Notes: a model not told the origin generated them from the letters alone. A DNA stretch of 38,887 nucleotides from Gonapodya sp. JEL0774 (GCA_027604505.1 JADIIX010000174.1:1-38887), one strand, 5' to 3'. Counted from the first letter of the stretch, positions 22,230 through 34,175 are shown. Numbers and translations: made by a program.

Positions 22230-23331
22230 TCATTCTACTACGTCCATTTCATCTTCTTTCATCTCCTGCTGCTCTCGTTGGGTATTTGCGAAATGTTTGG
22301 CTTGACGGCGGAGGTCTTTGTTCTCTTTCAAATTAGCTTTCCGAATAAGTTTTCGGCAGCCACTTTGGGGGCACTAGAGAGATTGCGAGCGTTTGACGAA
22401 GATTTAGATATACTTCAAACAAGCCTTTAAGTGTGTGGTACCTCGATCTCTCCGGCACGTTTATCTTCTGCCTGTTCAAACAGTTCCTCGATGGCGGCTT
22501 TCTCAAAAGAGTGGCCACACTCCTTTGCCGTCATTGGAATCTTGAATATCTGTCGCGTTATGGGACATATTGGTTTCCGGGTGACCGCTTCCAGAACAAG
22601 TTCGGCGTTCTCATCTGCAGGTTCGGCAAACGGATGAGGTCCGTTTTTGTTCACTTCCCACACACTGGTCTTGAAACTCTGATATTTCGGGTGGTTGTGG
22701 TACTTCTCAACATCTGATCGGCTTCCATAGTCTTGCATCTTTCTTTGGAGCTGAGTCTCATACTCCTCGGTAAGACTTGCAATCTCTTTGTTTCCCACCA
22801 GGTCACGACCCATTTCTTCGATGAGAGTATGTCACTCGCCGTGTGTGCATAGGGCAGAAGGGCAATGACAATTCATACCTCGCAGGACTTCCCTCTGTAT
22901 AAGCAACTCATTCTCCATGTCAATAAATCGCTTCAAGCTCTTTTCAATGCTTGCGACCTATGAGGGAGATAAAACTACAATATTCGTCATGCAAAGGGTT
23001 TCGATGGGATTTGATAAACTAACCTGTTCGGAGTCACCACTCTCCTCCATATCGACGGCCAATTCGATAGAGCTCTGCCAGATAGCACAGTAGAATTAAT
23101 TTAGAAAAAGTGCGGTAGCGAATGTGTAAAGTTTTAGGTGATAGTGACCAGCATCGCCGAGTTAATGTTCTCGAGTGGTGCATCAAAAGACGATTTGCTT
23201 CCAACTTGACCAAGTTTCCCTGAAAGCTTTGACCTATTACACAAGTGCATGACTTGGTTTGATGGCGACCACCGTACCGGTGAGTTGTTCGATCTTCCCG
23301 GCAATTCTGTGTCGAAATGAAGGGAAGGCAT
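22230..23331 (-). CDS. NSE2: SMC5/6 SUMO E3 ligase Nse2/Mms21
   Basis: Exons complement(23149..23331, 23024..23074, 22879..22957, 22442..22815, 22230..22373) give 276 residues. It is the SUMO ligase subunit of the SMC5/6 complex, in DNA repair in the nucleus. The C-terminal SP-RING has ICPITRQIFKIPMTAKECGH then CPQSGCRKLI, so the Cys-His-Cys-Cys zinc ligands are all present; the second pair sits on the last exon, reached by GAG|GTACCA. Before it are helices (SIEKSLKRFIDMENELLIQ, LTEEYETQLQRKM) that in relatives bind SMC5, and a KYQSFKTSVWEV stretch. The first donor (CTG|GTCACT) is weak. The last intron keeps phase 0. Tail to tail with the enkurin gene, 80 bp apart. Confidence 0.85.
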
Positions 23332-23678
23332 ATACCGCGAAATTCGGTCCGAAAGCGTGAGAAATCCTCACATTTGACCTTTCACCGGCTGGATGAAAGA
23401 ACTCTCTTCGCCTGCATGGGCTCGGACCATTTCTTCGTTCAAATCTCTTGGAGAAGCTGGAAGCGGACGTGGGTTGTCACACAGCCGGACCACAGTTGGT
23501 CCTGTAAACTCTCCAGCATGAGGGAATGGACCACGCGATTGCGCAGAGGAAAACGAGAATCTGCTTTAACTTCAATTTTGCCTGACACCTCTGATGGTGA
23601 GAACGTGTTGCAGAGCTTGAATGCATTGCTTCTGTTAATCGTCATCCCTCAGAACGAACCTCGCGTCTCCTTACGATC
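23332..23678. promoter_or_regulatory. Divergent upstream region, Nse2 / PIG-S
   Basis: 347 bp between opposed starts. An open frame runs through it on the + strand (23317-23796) but resembles no known family and overlaps the PIG-S first exon in another frame. No clear TATA or CCAAT element seen. Confidence 0.35.
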
Positions 23679-25928
23679 ATGTCTGTGTGGGTGGCTGTCT
23701 TGTTCATCGGAGTACCGTGGTGGTGGAAAACAACCATGGTCTACAGGGCAGCATTGCCCTTCGACGATATCACGAGCTTGGCTAACCCTGGTGTGAGTCA
23801 AGCATCACGACCCGTCCTCCTCTGCACGGCGTATTTGACTCGGAAGTTTCTTGTTTTCAGCGCCTAGATGTTTCCTTCGTAGTTAACGTGACCTTGCATG
23901 TGCCGGTGGACTCGAGCCGACCCTCAAGTGACCGAGAAGCTCTAGCCCTCAGAGTTGGCGATGCCGCTACGGAGTTGATGCGCCAAAAGTCGTTATCCGA
24001 CATTCCGCTGATCTACACTACTGGCTCCGTGCCGCCACCGAACACAAACATGCTGTTCCACATTCAGGTGTTGGAGAAGCACCCGGTCATGCGAGGCACG
24101 GAATCGATGTCTGTGAATGGTTTGCTTCTTCGTGAAGTTTTGTGAACATTGTGTAGAACTTTTCTAATGATTCATGTTTGTGCTCGTGGGACAGACACTG
24201 CGCATCGGGTGGGGGCCTACCACATACACGTGGAGGTCTCCATCCCAAATCAGCACCAACATGGTGATATTGAAATCGGACCTGAAAGAGGTTTGTCACT
24301 CTTTTTGGATGACCCGAGTAATCACAGTAGGTACCATTTGTCTCAAAACTTCAAACAGAAATTAGTATGGCACTCCTAAGCGTCACCACACATGAACAGA
24401 CCATGTGCTCCAATACACGTCTTTACTTCTTTTTGCTGTGTTCTCCGAGGAACGCCGTCACCTGCGCCGTGCTGTGTCTGAGGAAGATCACTCCAACCAG
24501 GAACACGCCCAAATGAAGACAGTCAAATTCGCACCCAACTACAACGTCATTTTCAGTCTGATCAGCACAAATCCCAATACATTGCGAGCATCTTGGAATA
24601 TTGAAGATCTCCTTGATTGTTCGTAAAGTAAATGGACAGACAGTTTTCTGGAATGTCTGAACGATTCTCTTCCACCAGACTCAGTCCGACCGCTCTTTGA
24701 AACCCTCTCGGTCCTCTCCAACTTTACGATTCACTCGCAAGTCCAATACTACTCGACCACGACGGTGATACCACATGTCGTTGCGGGAGAGAACCTGTTC
24801 CACGTTTTGAGGCCCGAAGATCTCCGAAACTTCATTAACTCGGCAGAGTGGCCTTTGTGTGAGTTCTTTCGATTCTTGCTCTTCATTTTGCTATTGTGAC
24901 AACTTCTAGAATGATAAGCGTTTGCTTCTCTCCAGCGTCTGCTGTCTCGGTTGACCCACCTTTGAATTTCCTGTTTTACGTACCCCCCACCGAGCAAAGT
25001 CCACTCCACATTATTGACGCCTCAGGTTCGAGTAGTTTCTAAATGTACCGCAGCCTGCATTGTTCTCATCGGTGGGAGGGTGAACTCACTTTGAATCGTC
25101 GCATCTATCTTCAGGTGCTGTTGTTCACAGCAACGCATTCTTGATTCCCCAATGGGGCGGTGTTGCCATTGTAAACCCGACTGTAGATGCAAGCGGTGGC
25201 AAGCGACTGACCGAACTTGATTTGCGGATTCATATGACCCTTGTCGTAGAGCACTTGCGACAGCTGCTTGGAGTGCAGCAAGTCGAGATTTTGAGAGATA
25301 TTATTCCCGTAGGTGTGCTTGAATGACCAGTGGGTCTCGCCGTGTCGGATTTTCGGATCAAAGCTTTGAATCGTGAGTCGTAGACCTCGTTGCCAATGCG
25401 GATTGTGTACCTGCCCAACTCCCAGAACGGAATCACCGGATTCGAGCTCGACCGGCTTATCCGTAAACGAACGGTGCAGAACCTCGTTAATGCCGCGAGA
25501 ACGCTTCATTCACTCGGTCGACTTGTTCAGTCGATGCCCAACATGGTAGTTTTGGACTCGATAAGCGAGCAGATTCAAACATCCTTACGGTCGATCAAAG
25601 AGGTGAGTTGACCTATCACACTGCTACATCTTGCCACGTGTTGTTAAATGCAGTTGCCATACACGTGTTCTAGGCTTTTTCGCGGTTGGATCCCCAGGGA
25701 ACACCGGACCCGGTGTCGGCATTCCAGTATTCGCGGTCTGCGATCTCAGCAGCCGAGTCCGCTTTCTTTGATCCGACAATGGTTTCAAAACTGTACTTCC
25801 CGGACGAACATCGGCTAGCGATTTACACGCCATTTTTCGTCCCTGCTGGTGTTTCATTGATAATGGGAACAGTGAAGGAGTGGCAACGTTATCGCTCACT
25901 CAAAATTGTCAAGCATAAGCGAGAATAA
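23679..25928 (+). CDS. PIGS: GPI transamidase subunit PIG-S (Gpi17)
   Basis: Exons 23679..23792, 23861..24119, 24195..24290, 24400..24618, 24679..24858, 24936..25025, 25115..25308, 25426..25602 and 25674..25928 give 527 residues (human 555). PIG-S belongs to the ER complex that swaps a C-terminal peptide for a GPI anchor. Seen: N-terminal membrane segment ending in PWWWKTTMVYRAALPF, the lumenal domain with NIEDLL then YSVRPLFETLSVLSNFTIHS, NAFLIPQWGGVAIVNP and FELDRLIRKRTVQNL, and a C-terminal FFDPTMVSKLYFPDEHRLAIY followed by a second membrane segment and a basic tail. An apparent in-frame TAA at 24624 lies inside a 60-bp intron (24619..24678) whose removal aligns exactly with human PIG-S. 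Exon 3 (24195..24290) is the least conserved part. Confidence 0.87.
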
Positions 25929-26037
25929 ATGTAGATTCTGTGATGATGTTGTTTCAGAACATGTACATTCAATATCTCGCCGGCTGAAATAGTTATCCCT
26001 CAGGTTCCTTTGGTCGCCGGCTCAAACGAAGATCAAC

Positions 26038-27936
26038 ATGTCTCTCTCAGCAACGAACGGGTCGGGTTCCAAGTCGAGAGTGATTTATTTCTATGACGAG
26101 GATGTGGGACTATACCACTATGCGGGCGGTGAGTGCCAATTCGGGGTCCTGCTCTGCCAAGGCCTTATTGATCCTCATTCATTACCGCCGGCGAACAACA
26201 ACTGCTCATTCTGCCGTTAGGGCATCCAATGAAACCTCATCGGATCCGTATGACCCACGAGCTCGTTGTCAACTATGGTCTGGATAAAAAGATCACAATA
26301 CTCAGGCCTGACAGGTCAACGAGGAAAGAACTCACCAAGTTTCATACCGGTAAACTCTTTGTCCCACGTTCACCTGATGAGAACCGCTCTAGTCAACCCC
26401 GATCTGTGTGTGGTACGGGTGATTTTGTTTTTTGATATCCCAGACGAGTATGTGGACTTCCTACGACACATCACGCCGGAGAAAGTCGAGGATCAGGAGC
26501 AACTGAAGGCGAGGTTCAACATCTGGGATGATAATCCGATTTTCGAAGGACTGTGAGTGATTCGATTAATCGTTTGGACTTGTTTTGTAGCCGCTCTGAC
26601 AACTGTCGTTTGTCAGTTACGAGTTTTGCAGCATCTCCGCTGGTGGTTCAGTTGCCGCGGCGAAGCGGCTGAACGAGGGTACCTTTGACATTGCCGTTAA
26701 CTGGGCCGGTGGTCTGCACCATGCCAAGAAAGATAGCGCGTCGGGTTTCTGCTACATAAACGACATTGTGCTTGCGATCTTGGAGCTTTTGAAGTACCAC
26801 CAAAGAGTCCTCTACATTGGTGAGAAATGAACGTCAGATGCAGCGCCAATCACGAAAAGGACTCAGTTTCTCTCCTCTGTTAGATATTGATGCCCACCAT
26901 GGGGATGGCGTCGAAGAAGCTTTCTACACGAGCGACCGTGTGTTGACAGTTTCATTCCACAAAGGTGGAGACTTTTTCCCGGGCACGGGACTTGTGGAAG
27001 ACATAGGAGCTGGGAAGGGGAAATACTACTCTGTGTAGGTCGATACTCGAAACAGGTGCCACGATACAAAGCTAATCATGTAAGCACCTCCCTCGCAGCA
27101 ACATCCCTCTGGACTCGGGAATTGATGACGAATCCTACCACTTCATATTCCAACCTATTATGCAGCATATCATGGACTGGTACCGACCTGGTGCTGTCGT
27201 GTTGCAATGCGGCACTGATTCACTGGCTGGAGATCGCCTCGGCTGTTTCAATCTGAGTAATGTTGGGCACGGCATGTGCGTAGATTTTATGAAGAAATTC
27301 AACGTTCCGATCATGTTACTGGGTGGTGGCGGTTACACGCCGAAGAATGTGTCGCGCACGTGGTGTTATGAAACCGGTGGGTTGCATTCAAGGAGAGCCT
27401 TCCGGGGAGTTGTTGATAAGTTCTCACTCTCATTATTGTTTGTGACATCAGCGCGCGCTGCGGGTGTGGCTTTGGAACCTCACCTGCCGTATACCATCTA
27501 CTTTGACTACTTTGGTCCCGACTATTTGCTCGAAGTCCCCGCCACCAACATGCCAAACGCCAACCACCGCCAATCCCTCGAAAAAATCAAGCGCACCATT
27601 CTTGAGAACCTCCGACATATCACCCACGCCCCGTCCGTGCAGATGCAACAAGTGCCGCAGGACCACTTCTCTGACGACGAGATGGACGCTCACGAGCCTG
27701 GCGACAGGGACCAACAGACGGCAGATATTCGTGTGACTAAGGGGGAGAGGGATGCGCAAGTGGTTCGAGAAAATGAATACGAGGAGAGCGACGATGAAGG
27801 TCCAGGTGGGGAGCGGAAACACACAGGCAGACGGAACCGGCATCTTTATACCAGCTTGGGCATGGGAATGGGCGGGGTGACGGTTACGGACGATGAACCC
27901 AATGGAAAAGAGACAGGACGGATGGAAGTCGATTGA
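26038..27936 (+). CDS. RPD3: Class I histone deacetylase (Rpd3/HDAC1 type)
   Basis: Exons 26038..26128, 26221..26349, 26444..26552, 26617..26819, 26884..27034, 27099..27376 and 27452..27936 give 481 residues. A zinc-dependent nuclear enzyme that removes acetyl groups from histone lysines in Sin3/NuRD-like complexes. Seen in order: [35 protein letters not shown], the charge-relay pair GLHHAKK (His about 144-145), the zinc site [10 protein letters not shown] (about 178-187), [13 protein letters not shown], and the Gly-rich loop LGGGGYT followed by [20 protein letters not shown] and NLRHI close the domain; an acidic, probably disordered tail of about 90 residues follows. All introns are GT-AG and in phase. 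Convergent with the PI 4-kinase gene, 157 bp apart. Confidence 0.93.
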
Positions 27937-28093
27937 TACATTCAATGATATTGTGATGCCTATGTAAATGCGGCCCAGTGTTTTGGATGGGTTCTAACAC
28001 CAAGTAAACCATGGCTGACGAGTCAGAGCTTCAAACCTACCAAAAATCGATTTAGCAAAAGTGAACAATCTAGAACAGGAGCTAAGAAATGGC

Positions 28094-31000
28094 TTACCTC
28101 TGTCTGACTGTTCGAATTCGACGTCGTATCTTCCCTTCTGTCTCATGGCTTGGTGTAGGTGGCGCTGAGAAACCTACGCATGTGAATCTCGTTAGGGATG
28201 TACTTCCAGGCGACCCACTTTCCGTCGAACGACCCAGAAGCCCATGCGCACCTACTACGCCCTCTGGAATGTCATTGGGAGCGAATACGAAACACTCCTC
28301 CTCGTACACCATGACGTTGGGTCGCCTCACAAGAGCCCAGGGAGATCCGGACTCAGGGTTGTCACTGACAATGGCGATCTCGGACCGACGGAGAATTTCT
28401 ACGATGTCCGAATGACGATTCGTAATCTATCGACATCCATCCTTTGCAAGCGAGAAACTCACCAACGAGATTGTAGCCCTGGTGTTGACGAATTGTGAAT
28501 CAGTTCTGAATCAGTCCATTTCACACAAACAGCCATATTTTTTCATTTACTCACTTGCCCCCTCATAACCGCCTTTTGCTTCCTCCACATCCCTTCATCG
28601 AATCCCGGGTCCACTCTGAAAAGCTGCTCTAGTCCGTCAAACAGGTCAGTCCACCACGACTCGTTGGTCAGTAGAGGCAAAACCAATTCTCGGGTGCTTT
28701 CTGAAAAGGGCACTCGGGCAATGGGTAAAAAGGCCCACCCGAAAGGATAGCTCCGCCACTGGTCTGGGTGCTTGTGGGGGAAAGCGAGACCGTTATCGAT
28801 CGCGGCGATGCGAATGGTAGGTTCACAGGGGGTGAAGGCTTGCGGGTGCGATATTGTCGGAGACGAGTGGGAATCGGCAGCAATGACGGTGATGGGGTCG
28901 GACTGGAATGGTTGGTCGCGGGCAGGGGCAATCGACGGAATATGGATAGACTTTGAGGAAACATCGGTTGCACCGGAGAGCGCAACTTGTTGTGCAGGCG
29001 GTTTGACAGAGGTGCCGATAATTTCGTTTTGCATCTCAAGTTCGGCGTTGTATCGCACGAGCCTGTAAGGTCGTGTTCGTAAAGTAAGACCCAAAATCGC
29101 AAACAACAATCGTCATCCCGTGCATCAGATACTCGCCAGTTATCCATACCCCTGTCAGTGTTCCTGATTAAATAATCAAGTACCACCTGCCATAAATAAA
29201 CGAGTCAGAACTGAGGGGAGTCTAGCTGGTGATTACTCGAACACACTTGGCAACTCACCAGACGCTCAAACTGCAGCTGAAATTCTTTCTGTGTCCTCTC
29301 ACTCCATCCCATGGGATGCCCTGCCACCCTTCCCACTGTCTCCCTCTCCTTCCCTCTCGCACCAGCAGTCTGACCCGAACTTTCAGTGTCAGTCGTCTCC
29401 CCTGCATCAATCCCCGCAAAACCTTCCATAGACGCCATAGAGTTTCGAACAGAGGATCTGGCAGAAGCGTAATCAGTTCCCGCGCCGATACTCGACGTCT
29501 TCATCGCACTCCCGGGCCTGCACAAACTCCCCGACTGGACAGGATTCTCCGCGGCAGCTCTCTCGTATCCCTCTTTAAAAAACGAGCCTGAGTCTTTGAA
29601 ACCGCTCACGAAGAGTTGGAATGAGCCTGTTTTGGGAGGGAGGGGTCGTGGACGTTCCGGAGTCGACTTGGCATATGCACGACGGTCGGCGGTGGAGTAA
29701 TGGAAAGCTGGTGAGGCTAGAGAGACAATTTCAGTGCGGGGGACAATATTGAGGCCCATTTTCCCTGATTGGGTAGAGTTTTAGGTGGCAACAATGGGTT
29801 AGATATCGGAGCTCGAAGCGGGCCGATTTTACTCACGGTCGACAAATGATGCCGCAGCCTCGGAGACGTAACCAAGATTTGGAATCAGGCAGTTGCGCCC
29901 TGCTCAACCACAACACCGAACCAGGTCAGCAATTGCCCACCAATGCACACCTTGCACAAACCTCCCACTCACCAAACATACACGGTGCAAAATTCCTCTG
30001 CACCCATTTCGCCCACTTCGGGTTCATTGCTCCGTACGGTTCCTCGTCTCTGGGCTTGTAAACACCCACGATGTTACCGTCCTCGTTCCGGGCAAAGTAA
30101 CTCCCACTGGACCCTTTGGCGATCAGAAGTGGGTCCACTCCAACGGAAATACCCCGGACGACGGAGTGGAGCGTGAGCGCAAACTGAGCGGTGGACGTGG
30201 GCGTGAGCGGGGGGATGGGATTGGTGGGGGAGGGAGGGGGAGGACCAAGGGTGGTGAGGTGCGAGTACGGAGTGGGTGACGGTTTTGGACGCGTAAGAAG
30301 GGTGTGCAGCTGGGAAAAACGGCGGCCTAGATTGTGATTGCATATTTATGTTTCGTTTCACGCGGTTTCGCGCCAGCTCAGAAGTTCCAAACCTACTAAT
30401 ATTCTGCCTTAGCCACGATCCCGAACCTCCCACACTTCTATGCCCTCTCGCCCTCTCTCTGCCCCTCTGGGGCTGAAAGCTCTGGGACCTTGGTAAGACG
30501 CCGGTTGCGCTTGCACCGAACGCTAGACCCTTGCTGGTACCGTGGCCAGGATCGGTAACGATCGGCGCGTGGAATCCCGAGTCCTGAACGATGACTGGTT
30601 CAACAGAAACGATCGAGTGGGACGGACAAGTTGGGCAAGCACCACCTACCCGAGGCTGCTGGGGGTCCACTCCGTGTCCCAGCCCATACACCTTCCCCTC
30701 CACATCTGTCCCCAACCCAGCAATCCCATTCGCATGGAATGGTGCCGACATGGATCTATGTCGATTCCCTACGTACGCTCTTCCGTCCGCGATTTTGACC
30801 GAGGCCGCGCCATCACCCTGTACTTCAACTTCTGGATCGGTAGTGAGTTTGGAGGTACCTTCAGCACCAACACATCCAGGCAGAGTGTCGCGGCCGGCTC
30901 TGGCTCCAACGCTGTGTCGTCCGGGGCCAGCGGTCTGTTCCATCTCCGGAGCGTACACGGTGTCAGGTTTGACGAACTGAGACTTGTCCACCCTGCTTCC

Positions 31001-32447
31001 TGCTCCGAGTCCCACGGTTTGGTTCTTCCTCACGATTGCTGGGTGGTCGAAACGCGTCGGAGCAGACGCCGTTGCAAGGAGAGGTTGGTCGACTCGGTCA
31101 CCCTCGGTGTCCGTGTTGCTGTCGTCATGTGGACCGTGAGGCGACGGGACGAGGTAGGCGCCGTAGGTTTCTTCCGAGATGCGGTGTGGTTCTGGGCTTG
31201 CGCTCCCGAGTGCGTTCCGCTGTTTCGCCCCACCATCGCTCGTTCCGTTCGTCATCTCAGCTTCTCTCAAGATCCTCTCGATGTCAATGGGATCCACAAA
31301 TACCGAGGGCACTTTGGGCTTGTGGGGTTTGGGTGGTGATGGAGTGGAGAACCTGGACATAGAGAAGGGGTTGTGGAAAGGAACAGAGGATGCGGAGGAC
31401 GCACGGGTTGCAGGGGATAAGAAAGGGCGGGAAGGGCTGAGCGGGACGTGGGAAGAAGAGAGGCGGCGGGTCGGTGGAGGGCGAGTCTGAGAGGGGATGA
31501 GGTTGGGTAGTGGTAGGAAAGAGTTTGTGACGAGGTTCAGTGTGAGGGAGCAGACAATGGGCAGCCCTTCCTGAGACTTTGGACGCTGGAGCGTTTTGCA
31601 AATCAATTCCGGGCTCGCAGATGTGCTCCGTTGATCGCGCTCGAGGAATCAAAGGAGAAACCATCCCCACAAACAAGAAATCTCCAAACGTTTCATTGGC
31701 TTCATTCCGTATCTCTTTACAATGACCCCAAACGCTCCGATGTACACTCACCCATGAAAACGGTGCCCATTCTTGACTCGAGCCCGGGTCCGACAGCCTG
31801 TGAGACCTCCCCGACGAGCCCGAATGCTGCTCTGGCACGAGCAGGTGGTCGACGTATCCGTCATCTGCATCATCGTCCGCAGCAGCGTCATCGGATCCCG
31901 CGTCGAGTTTCTGGTACGTCTTCCCGTCTCTCCTTTTGGAGCTGAAGAGAGTTTGGAACCAGGAGTTGATGGACGGCGGGGCAGGAGGGAGCGAGCGGGC
32001 GAGAGGGGGAGGAGAATACGGAGAGGTCGGTGACTCGGGCGAGGTTGGAGATGTGGGGGAGTAGGGCGAGTAAGGCGAGTCGTTGGAGAAGTGGTGGTGC
32101 GGGGGTCCAGGAGATGACGGTGAAGAAGGGGCGACAGGCGACAGCCCAAGTGTACCCAGTGTTTCCAGTGTCCCCGGTCGTAAACGACTGTGTTGTGATT
32201 GTGTGCTTGGTAGTGCTGCCATGTGGTTTGCCGATTTTCCTGTGTCCGCGTCACCGTTTTGCCGAGCGTTCCCCTTTTCCGTTCCCCAACTTGTTCGCTT
32301 TTCTCGCTTCTCGCTCAGAACGTCCCGCTTTCCTGGATCTGTCCACTTGATTGCGACTGTTTTTTCTCTCCCGCGACCTTGACGCCGGCGGACGCTTTGT
32401 CTCGGTCTGGAGGAGTGTTGTTTGGGGTCCCTGTCTGATCGGGCCAT
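28094..32447 (-). CDS. Type II phosphatidylinositol 4-kinase with long disordered N terminus
   Basis: Nine exons, complement(31752..32447, 30397..31486, 29973..30326, 29837..29899, 29259..29764, 29137..29186, 28555..29062, 28463..28478, 28094..28398), give 1195 residues. The enzyme makes PI4P on Golgi and endosomal membranes. Residues 1-about 600 are low-complexity (Ser/Pro, Gly, basic) with no fold recognised. The kinase begins near 640: P-loop GSSGSYF (667-673), GVYKPRDEEPYGAMNPKWAKW, CLIPNLGYVSEAAASFVDRK, GLNIVPRTEIVSLASPAFHYS, an insert of about 110 residues, catalytic IRNTDRGMDNW, metal site AAIDNGLAFPHKHPDQWRSY, then WWTDLFDGLEQLF. The Cys cluster CCPCC of animal enzymes is replaced by RNFAPCMFG. 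Intron 6 starts with GC (29136) instead of GT. Start at 32447 is the most likely Met; 32453 is possible. Confidence 0.85.
32010..32085 (-). repeat. Tyr-Ser-Pro / Thr-Ser-Pro repeats in the PI 4-kinase N terminus
   Basis: The protein reads SPYSPYSPTSPTSPESPTSP here, a short run of SP and TSP units recalling the RNA polymerase II tail. At the DNA level it is a run of imperfect GGCGAGT/GGTGAG-type units. All SP and TP sites would be targets for proline-directed kinases. Confidence 0.7.
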
Positions 32448-32600
32448 ATTCATAATACATAGTTGCAGTGGCTCCATCATCAAGGCCAAATGGACCAACA
32501 AAATGCAGAATTCAACTTTACTTCAATTGAATTGCTATCATGTTACACCCTTAATACGACTACGAAAACATTGTGGACGAGTATTGTTAAGAAGAAGTTG

Positions 32601-33116
32601 CTACCCCTGACTCTTGGAAAGAATGGCATCAATCTGCCCAACAGCTTCGGTAAGCCCATGAACCATCCCCATCTTCTCGAGTTCCTCCATTGACTCGGCG
32701 TTTGGAAACTTGGAGACGATGGTGAACTTGGAACCATCTGAGAGTTCATCGAGCGACATGGTGAACTCCGTCGTCGGCATCGAAGTTTCTTCGGCTCCGT
32801 CCGGTGTCTGAAACCCATCCTGAGCAGTGATGCTCCTGCCCTCCTCGACCTTGAGAATCTTCCAATAGCCACCGTGCTTGTCGCCCTTGGGACCGGTCAT
32901 GAAGTACTCCACCCGACCACCGGGGTGAAGCTGGTGCACGGTGACCGTCGCCGGGTACTGTGGAGGGCCCCACCACTGCTCGAGCTCGCGAGGGTTTGCC
33001 AGGAGATTCCACGCACGGGGACGGATGGCGCTCAGTTCGGCCGTGAGTATGACTTTGAGGTGTTCTTTGTCGACCACAACATTGGAAATCGGCATTTTTG
33101 GGAGTACCTTTGCCAT
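32601..33116 (-). CDS. SRPBCC / AHSA1-like protein, intronless, bacterial-type
   Basis: A single exon of 171 residues plus stop. The fold is the START-like SRPBCC barrel of the AHSA1 family, binding an unknown hydrophobic ligand. Motifs: LTAELSAIRPRAWNLLANP, RELEQWWGPPQYPATV, LHPGGRVEYFMTGPKGDKHG, a DGF turn, and the final helix MVHGLTEAVGQIDAIL. These are the signatures of stand-alone bacterial, especially actinobacterial, SRPBCC proteins; the ELEQWWGP and PGGR motifs are diagnostic. It lacks the N-terminal Aha1 domain of the eukaryotic Hsp90 co-chaperone. It is the only clear single-exon gene among genes with 2-22 exons, so transfer from bacteria is likely. Start at 33116; a TATAAA lies at 33287-33292 upstream. 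Confidence 0.82.
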   Translation of the reverse strand: MAKVLPKMPISNVVVDKEHLKVILTAELSAIRPRAWNLLANPRELEQWWGPPQYPATVTVHQLHPGGRVEYFMTGPKGDKHGGYWKILKVEEGRSITAQDGFQTPDGAEETSMPTTEFTMSLDELSDGSKFTIVSKFPNAESMEELEKMGMVHGLTEAVGQIDAILSKSQG

Positions 33117-34175
33117 GTCGAGCAGTGAAGAGAGTAATAATAGACATGTAAGTGATTGACCCCGAGAAGTGTGATAGATCCTGAATACACACAGTACCTC
33201 GTGGTTTCAAACAACACAGGGGCAAAACAGAGAGTATTAGGAAAATGCCAAATAAATTTCAGAAATCGCCCTCGATATGGGGTTTTTATAAAGAGAACTG
33301 TGGGCTCCGCGGTCGGAACGGAAGAACTTGTGAGAACCCGAGATCTTGCGCTCCCATGGTCCCGACCACCCGAAAACAAAGAGACGCCCAAGAAGTACAT
33401 CGGTCCATTCTTTCCATCTGTTTCAGATTTCAAAAAAAAAAAAGGAGTATCATGGTATCACGGGATTTATCTTGCTTTTGATGATTGGGGTATCCGGTAC
33501 CAAAGGCATCACTATTCTGTGTTTCCCATCACTAGTGGCTCTTTGCCGCACCTGCTCAACAGGCTCGTCATCCCTCGCACAGTCCCCGCGTCCCACCACG
33601 ATTGGCTACGGGCCATGCATGCGCGGTGTGGCATCAAGGAGAAAACGAATGAAGAAATAGCAAGGTCCAGATGCCCAACGCAATGCACATCTGGGTGATT
33701 CACCTCGGACTCCTCTGAGCTCGCAGGAGTAGAGTGTCGGTTTGGGTTGGCTTCGGAAAATTCGCGAACACTTTGAGGGTGGGTTTGGTGGTACGCTTCT
33801 GACGTGCCTGTGAAACCACAACAGGTGTTTCTCGAGTTGACTTGACGAAACTAGAGAGAGAGAAAACGAAACAAGAAGTGCTCCCAACAAAAAACCCGCA
33901 TGCAAGAGACATTTACTCATGTCGGCAAAGCGTGCACACGAATGAAACTTGGCAAAGTAGAGCAGCTTCTTGATCCACACAGCTGCTGCGTGGAAGGCGT
34001 CCACGAGATGTGACAGTTTCACCCCGCAAATGAGATTTCCCGGCCGGTGAAATTGCCGAGTGCCAGTTTGAATCGCGTGACACCGCAAGCACCGCACCAC
34101 TCACCACTCACCACTGAACCTTGACCAAACACTCTGAAATTCGGCCCTCTCGATCCTGAACACTCTGGACGAACT
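33117..34175. other. Intergenic stretch of about 1.06 kb
   Basis: No gene supported. It holds a 12-base poly-A run (33432-33443), a TATAAA box (33287-33292) that could serve the SRPBCC gene on the - strand, and several open frames (33156-33698 on +, 33606-34100 on -) without family resemblance. Part is probably the 3' UTR of the gene at 34176. Confidence 0.4.

Noticed and set aside
24619..24678. In-frame TAA at 24624 as a premature stop or pseudogene sign in PIG-S
   Set aside because: It lies inside a 60-bp GT-AG intron; removing it gives exact length agreement with human PIG-S around the IED...RPL segment.
30542..31339. 265-residue open frame on the + strand
   Set aside because: It is antisense to the long PI 4-kinase exon, resembles no family, and reflects high GC with few stops.
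33156..34100. Open frames of 164-180 residues on both strands
   Set aside because: No recognisable motif, no consistent splice structure; treated as intergenic.
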